NCBI GenBank assembly: GCA_933207985.1
Contig: OW240921.1
Location: 98,411,366-98,475,365 of the forward strand
From: Pelobates cultripes
Taxonomy: Eukaryota; Chordata; Amphibia; Anura; Pelobatidae
DNA length: 64,000 bases
Reading direction: 5' to 3'
The translations under genes were made by a program, and so were the position numbers. Positions 60,430 to 64,000 of this stretch are shown here, piece by piece (position 1 is the stretch's first letter; the number at the start of each line of letters is the position of its first letter). Below the pieces are notes generated by a model, which saw nothing but the letters and a program-made list of their open reading frames with translations, made no database searches and was not told where the DNA came from.

Positions 60430-60985
60430 AAATGGAAAAAAAGGGGCCCTTTAATTTTAGGGGTGTGAGTGGTGGTGAGGCCTGGGGTGGGGCTGTTCTG
60501 AGAAATTCTAGGTGACTAATAACAATTTATGCAATTAAAATGTCATTTAGAACAAAATGCATAATTTACAGACACGTTTATTGTAGATTAAAGACACATT
60601 ATTGCATTAATCCCAACCGTTCCGAGTTCGGAGGGACAGTGCTCCCTGTCCTTCCCTCAGTGGATGGTCATTAACTCAGGCATACCAACTACCTTTCTGA
60701 GTGGGTCCTCCCCTTTGGAGGCAGAGCTAGTGACGCGATCGCCTTACTAGCCCGCCCCCTTTGTCTCCCTCCAACCGGCATCCAATTCACAGGACACCGG
60801 GGTTGGGAGGTATATAACTGTGGGTATTGTTGTTGTGGAGTTCTGTTATACACGCAGACACACCGACAATATGGAGCTCCAAGAACAATGGGACATTAGG
60901 ATAGAAAATGTGGGGGACAGAGGGATTTGGGCCCAAAATAGGGACTGGCCCTCCTAAATAGGGACACGTAGGAGGTATGTGCTGC
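60430..60985 (+). repeat. Dispersed repeat (GGGGTGTGGGATGTG family), copy 3
   Basis: This is the longest copy, with blocks shared with 18215-18690 and 19835-20085, ending AAAATAGGGACTGGCCCTCC. A GC-rich internal segment at about 60610-60820 resembles 18120-18215. Confidence 0.7.
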
Positions 60986-62893
60986 CTACCTAACCTGAAG
61001 ACACAGTCTTAAGTGTGTTAATATAAAGCTTTACATCTTCCGTTCACGCTTTTCTAACCCATTTTTCTAACCCATGTAAAATAAGAAATACAATCTTTAC
61101 AAATTTACCATCTAATTCTTTCACACAATCCTGAAAATAAAATATCCACAAGAGATAAGGCTGGGTCCTCTCTTTACTCTACAAACTTAAGGTCTTCAAA
61201 ATATGTATGTTTTTCAGCATTTCCTTTGGCTTCTTTTAAAGACAATGGAGACTTTTGAACCATTGTACACTAGTGAGATCTTCACATCAGGACAGAACTA
61301 TCCTCTTTAACCCTTGCAGATTTCCAATGCAAAATATCAACTCCATACAGTTCAATCTGGGCTTAATGATGTTTCTGTAAACGAGTAACCTCACATCCCA
61401 AATAGCATGCATTTCAATAGTTTTTATTGAGGATTTATCCATGAACCATACATAGAAATAGACTTGTTGGGGTGCTAGTCTCTTGCTAACGTGTGTATGT
61501 GAAATTCTCCCCCAGCCATCCCTTCCTAGCCTCTCAAACATTGAGTAGTGCCTAGTATTAAAAGATCTGAATTGGTGTTCGACACAAAGGGTGAAAGAAC
61601 AGTTTATATTAGTTTATAAAAGAACGATATACCTAATTCCCAAACAGTGGTTCTCCTTTGAGCAGTGAACCCTAGGAAATAAAATTGCCCAGCTGAATGC
61701 CCACCTCGTATTCATTTACAACAGTTGCAGTGGGTGACGTTTTCTTCATTTTAGGTTGGTGTGCATGCATTTTCCCTTTCGTTCTTCTATTCTCAAGCTG
61801 TACGATTAGAGACTTTTTTTTAAATTGGAGGTTAATCAGGGGATATGCACAAGCAAACTATAAATTGCTATTATATAAGTAGTTGGATCTGATATATGTA
61901 GGGTTAAGGGACTATGGACCCTGGCCTTTCATTAGGAGGAGGAGCAGGCAAGAAGCTATTCAGCACCGGAACAATAATCTACTTCCTACTGCATAATATC
62001 TATCGGAATAGGAGTGAATATGGCACAGGTCCGGCTGTTCATTATAACATTCTGGGAATCTTCCTAGACTGTAATCCTCCCATCCCACCGCATGGAGAGG
62101 AGTCAGGAAGCCACATGTCCCCCTATTTATTAATGTACCTTCACTCCAACACATGTAAGATGAACTCGTATAGAGGTGGGTGCCAACATTCTTCTGCCTT
62201 CCTCCTATTTTTTGAAGATTTTCGAGAGTACTTTACTTTTTATGACTTCTGATGATTCCTTTTATTTTAAGACATTCTTTAGAAAGGAGTCCTTAAGGTC
62301 AACTGCCTTAATTTGGGGCTACTTCTTCATTTTGATTGAAAATCGTCAGAGTAGGAACCAAAGAAAATATGAGCAGTAGCCTTTCATAACAAGTATGCTC
62401 AACTTAGAGATTGTATGTTAAATAATACAGTTTTATATAGGCAAAATGATACATTATCACTTATTAGAATGAAACCGTAGAACATATAATTTTACAAGCT
62501 ACCCTATAATTCCTGTGGGATCTGCCTTTCTCTCCATCCCTCCCTGCTTCCTAAACCCATGTATGATAGCATGTTCAATTAATTTAAGTGAAATAGAAGA
62601 CATTAAATTATTTTTAATTTCCCTGACGAGATTGGCCAATTCTGCTGCCTAATAATTCTGCCTGTAATACAAACCAAATTGAGACATAAAAGCATAGTTT
62701 TTTCCCTTCATTATTTTGTATCACCATTTAAGAGGAGAAAAAATGGACTACGGAAATGGACTATTCGTCAATGGTGAATTAACTAGTCTTTAGATTTTCT
62801 TATTAATTTAGTTTTTCTTTATTGTACTTTGTGTTTGTGTGTGTATAGCAAGTTTACTGATTCTTATTAAAGTTATGTTTCTCTCTCTTCCAG

Positions 62894-62986
62894 AGTAAAA
62901 CAGAAGAAGAACTAGGGTCCAGCGAAGAGCCCAGCCCCAATAAACGACACAGCCGTTCACTAATGGGAAGCCTTTCAAAAAGAAAG
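62894..62986 (+). CDS. PLCH2: PLCH2 exon: X-Y linker, Ser/Lys-rich segment
   Basis: This is 31 codons in phase 0, after a strong pyrimidine-rich acceptor (TCTCTCTCTTCCAG) and before GTAATC. It encodes SKTEEELGSSEEPSPNKRHS... ending GSLSKRK. It aligns in pattern with the human PLCH2 linker, where SK-x-EE is followed by an acidic stretch and then a Ser-Phe/Leu-Ser-Lys/Arg-Arg-Lys run. The upstream intron is about 16.6 kb. The next exon is beyond the right edge. Confidence 0.85.
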
Positions 62987-64000
62987 GTAATCCCGTATGC
63001 TTCATTCCACTGTCAGTGATGTTCTATGTTTGCACAAACTGCCATATTCTGTTACTACATATTCTGAACACAAAATGGCTGCCTAGCTTATCGGATGAAG
63101 GGGCAATGTGTCCAGGGATGTCCTGCGACTTCAAAGCTCACAGAATTGAAAAGTTTAAAAAAAAAAGAGAACTGACTTAAGCAAAATAATTAGAATTTAG
63201 TTACATTGTATGAACTATTCTAGCAACCTAATACCTGATCTTATGAGATTAACCCACTTACTTGGGAAATCCTTTTTTTCTGGGGCTTTCTGCAGTGCAA
63301 GGTTTAATAGGGCTTCCATGAGGCCCCTGTGACAAGAGGAGGGATGCAAAGTACACACACATTTGGTTTAGGGAGCTCAGAAAAGTATATCTATTGTGGA
63401 CACCGTTCAGAATTATTTAATGGAAACCTGTAGCTACTTACCTTTGTCTCCACTCCCATGCCACAAACATATTAATAAGTTCCCCACTGACTTCTCCTTA
63501 CCTTCCCATTCCCTCTCCTTCGATCAGTGATTTTCCCTGCTTGAGGACAGTGTCTGAACGGAGTGACATCCTTCCCTTACTCCCTAGTCGGCATTAGCAG
63601 CATCGACTAGTGGGTTACTATGGGTGGAGAAGAATCTTCTGCTCTCTCTGTCAATCAATTCCTCAGCAGTGATTGTCTGCCGAGGAAAATGAGACAAATG
63701 TTTTTTAAAACTGCTTGCACAATAAATAAATGGAATTGTATGCTCTTTTTAAAGAGCCAAAGTTGTTTTGGGCACTACAGGTGTCCTTTAAGCCTCTTCA
63801 ACATCTCAAGATCACATCAAGTACATCTGTACACTATTTGAAGAGCTAGAATTTTGTTTTTCTGAAGCTTTTATACCATACAATGTTTGTTCTTTCAAAG
63901 GACGACTCCAGATTTCTAAAGAAAAAAATGTGATCCCTTAATAAATTAACTGACCTGGGCATTAAACCATGCTTTGAGAGATTGATTTTCAGTCAATCTT
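62987..64000 (+). other. PLCH2 intron, continues past the window
   Basis: A MITE-like end, AAGAGCCAAAGTTGTTTTGG then GGTGTCCTTTAA, lies at about 63752-63790 and matches the right end of the 10745-10993 family. Nothing else is recognised. Confidence 0.7.

Larger units (their letters stand above)
46267..62893 (+). other. PLCH2 intron, about 16.6 kb
   Basis: It holds the foldback, LTR and dispersed repeats listed separately. The gaps 48130-53570, 55400-56260, 57400-58260, 58430-60420 and 60990-62890 are AT-rich and contain no supported gene. Short homopolymers occur, such as a C run at about 57767-57780 and an A run at about 59407-59425. Confidence 0.75.
8858..62986 (+). other. PLCH2: PLCH2 gene, internal part (phospholipase C eta-2)
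   Basis: Nine exons or exon candidates on the + strand join in phase to give about 318 codons. They run from the start of the catalytic X domain into the X-Y linker. PLC-eta enzymes cut phosphatidylinositol 4,5-bisphosphate at the plasma membrane into IP3 and diacylglycerol, respond to very low Ca2+, and are enriched in neurons. The choice of eta-2 rather than eta-1 rests on the linker exon at 41159-41317, whose NRKxVENxAKxxLDSL and CEDPNNF pattern agrees with PLCH2 as I know it. The PH, EF-hand, Y and C2 parts lie outside the window. Most of the span is intron filled with mobile elements. Confidence 0.88.

Overview
This is vertebrate nuclear DNA, most likely from a frog with a large genome. 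Three things point there. Short coding exons with clean GT-AG junctions are separated by kilobase introns. Those introns are packed with DNA transposons, palindromic MITEs and solo LTRs of kinds common in anurans. There is also a recently active Penelope-like retroelement. I cannot name the species.

The only host gene I can support is PLCH2 (phospholipase C eta-2) on the + strand. Nine exons or candidate exons lie between 8858 and 62986. The first three encode most of the catalytic X domain, with both catalytic histidines and the Ca2+ ligands. The rest encode the acidic/basic X-Y linker. The gene enters from the left and continues past the right edge. Three very short in-frame exons (43069-43104, 45229-45249, 46228-46266) are predicted from splice signals and phase only.

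Region by region: 1-8816 is a head-to-head pair of nearly identical Penelope-like elements (PLEs). A minus-strand copy runs off the left edge, and a 5'-truncated plus-strand copy carries RT and GIY-YIG domains, a 3' region with a hammerhead-ribozyme-like motif (7868-7910), and a terminal 822-bp pseudo-LTR. That pseudo-LTR stops only 41 bp before the first PLCH2 exon. The intron 9662-17637 holds MITEs and a decayed Tc1 transposon (14009-16184) that was later split by a solo LTR (14439-15427) with a 5-bp target duplication. The intron 17810-25690 holds several dispersed repeats, a second Tc1 family copy (21219-22545), and a hAT-type non-autonomous element (24085-25204) with perfect 14-bp TIRs and an 8-bp TSD, filled with hairpins and a 17-bp minisatellite. 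The intron 25799-41158 holds MITEs, a foldback element, a Tc1 3' fragment and a 43-bp tandem duplication. The last large intron (46267-62893) holds a foldback repeat and a solo LTR (53576-55388) that has a second, unrelated solo LTR (54155-54673) inside it. A further solo LTR (56266-57380) follows. All four LTRs have 5-bp target duplications that can be read directly.

No tRNA, rRNA, CRISPR array or prokaryotic feature was seen. The most notable signals are the PLE inverted pair (arms of at least 2187 bp without indels), the sense-oriented hammerhead motif inside a PLCH2 intron, and the nested LTR structures.
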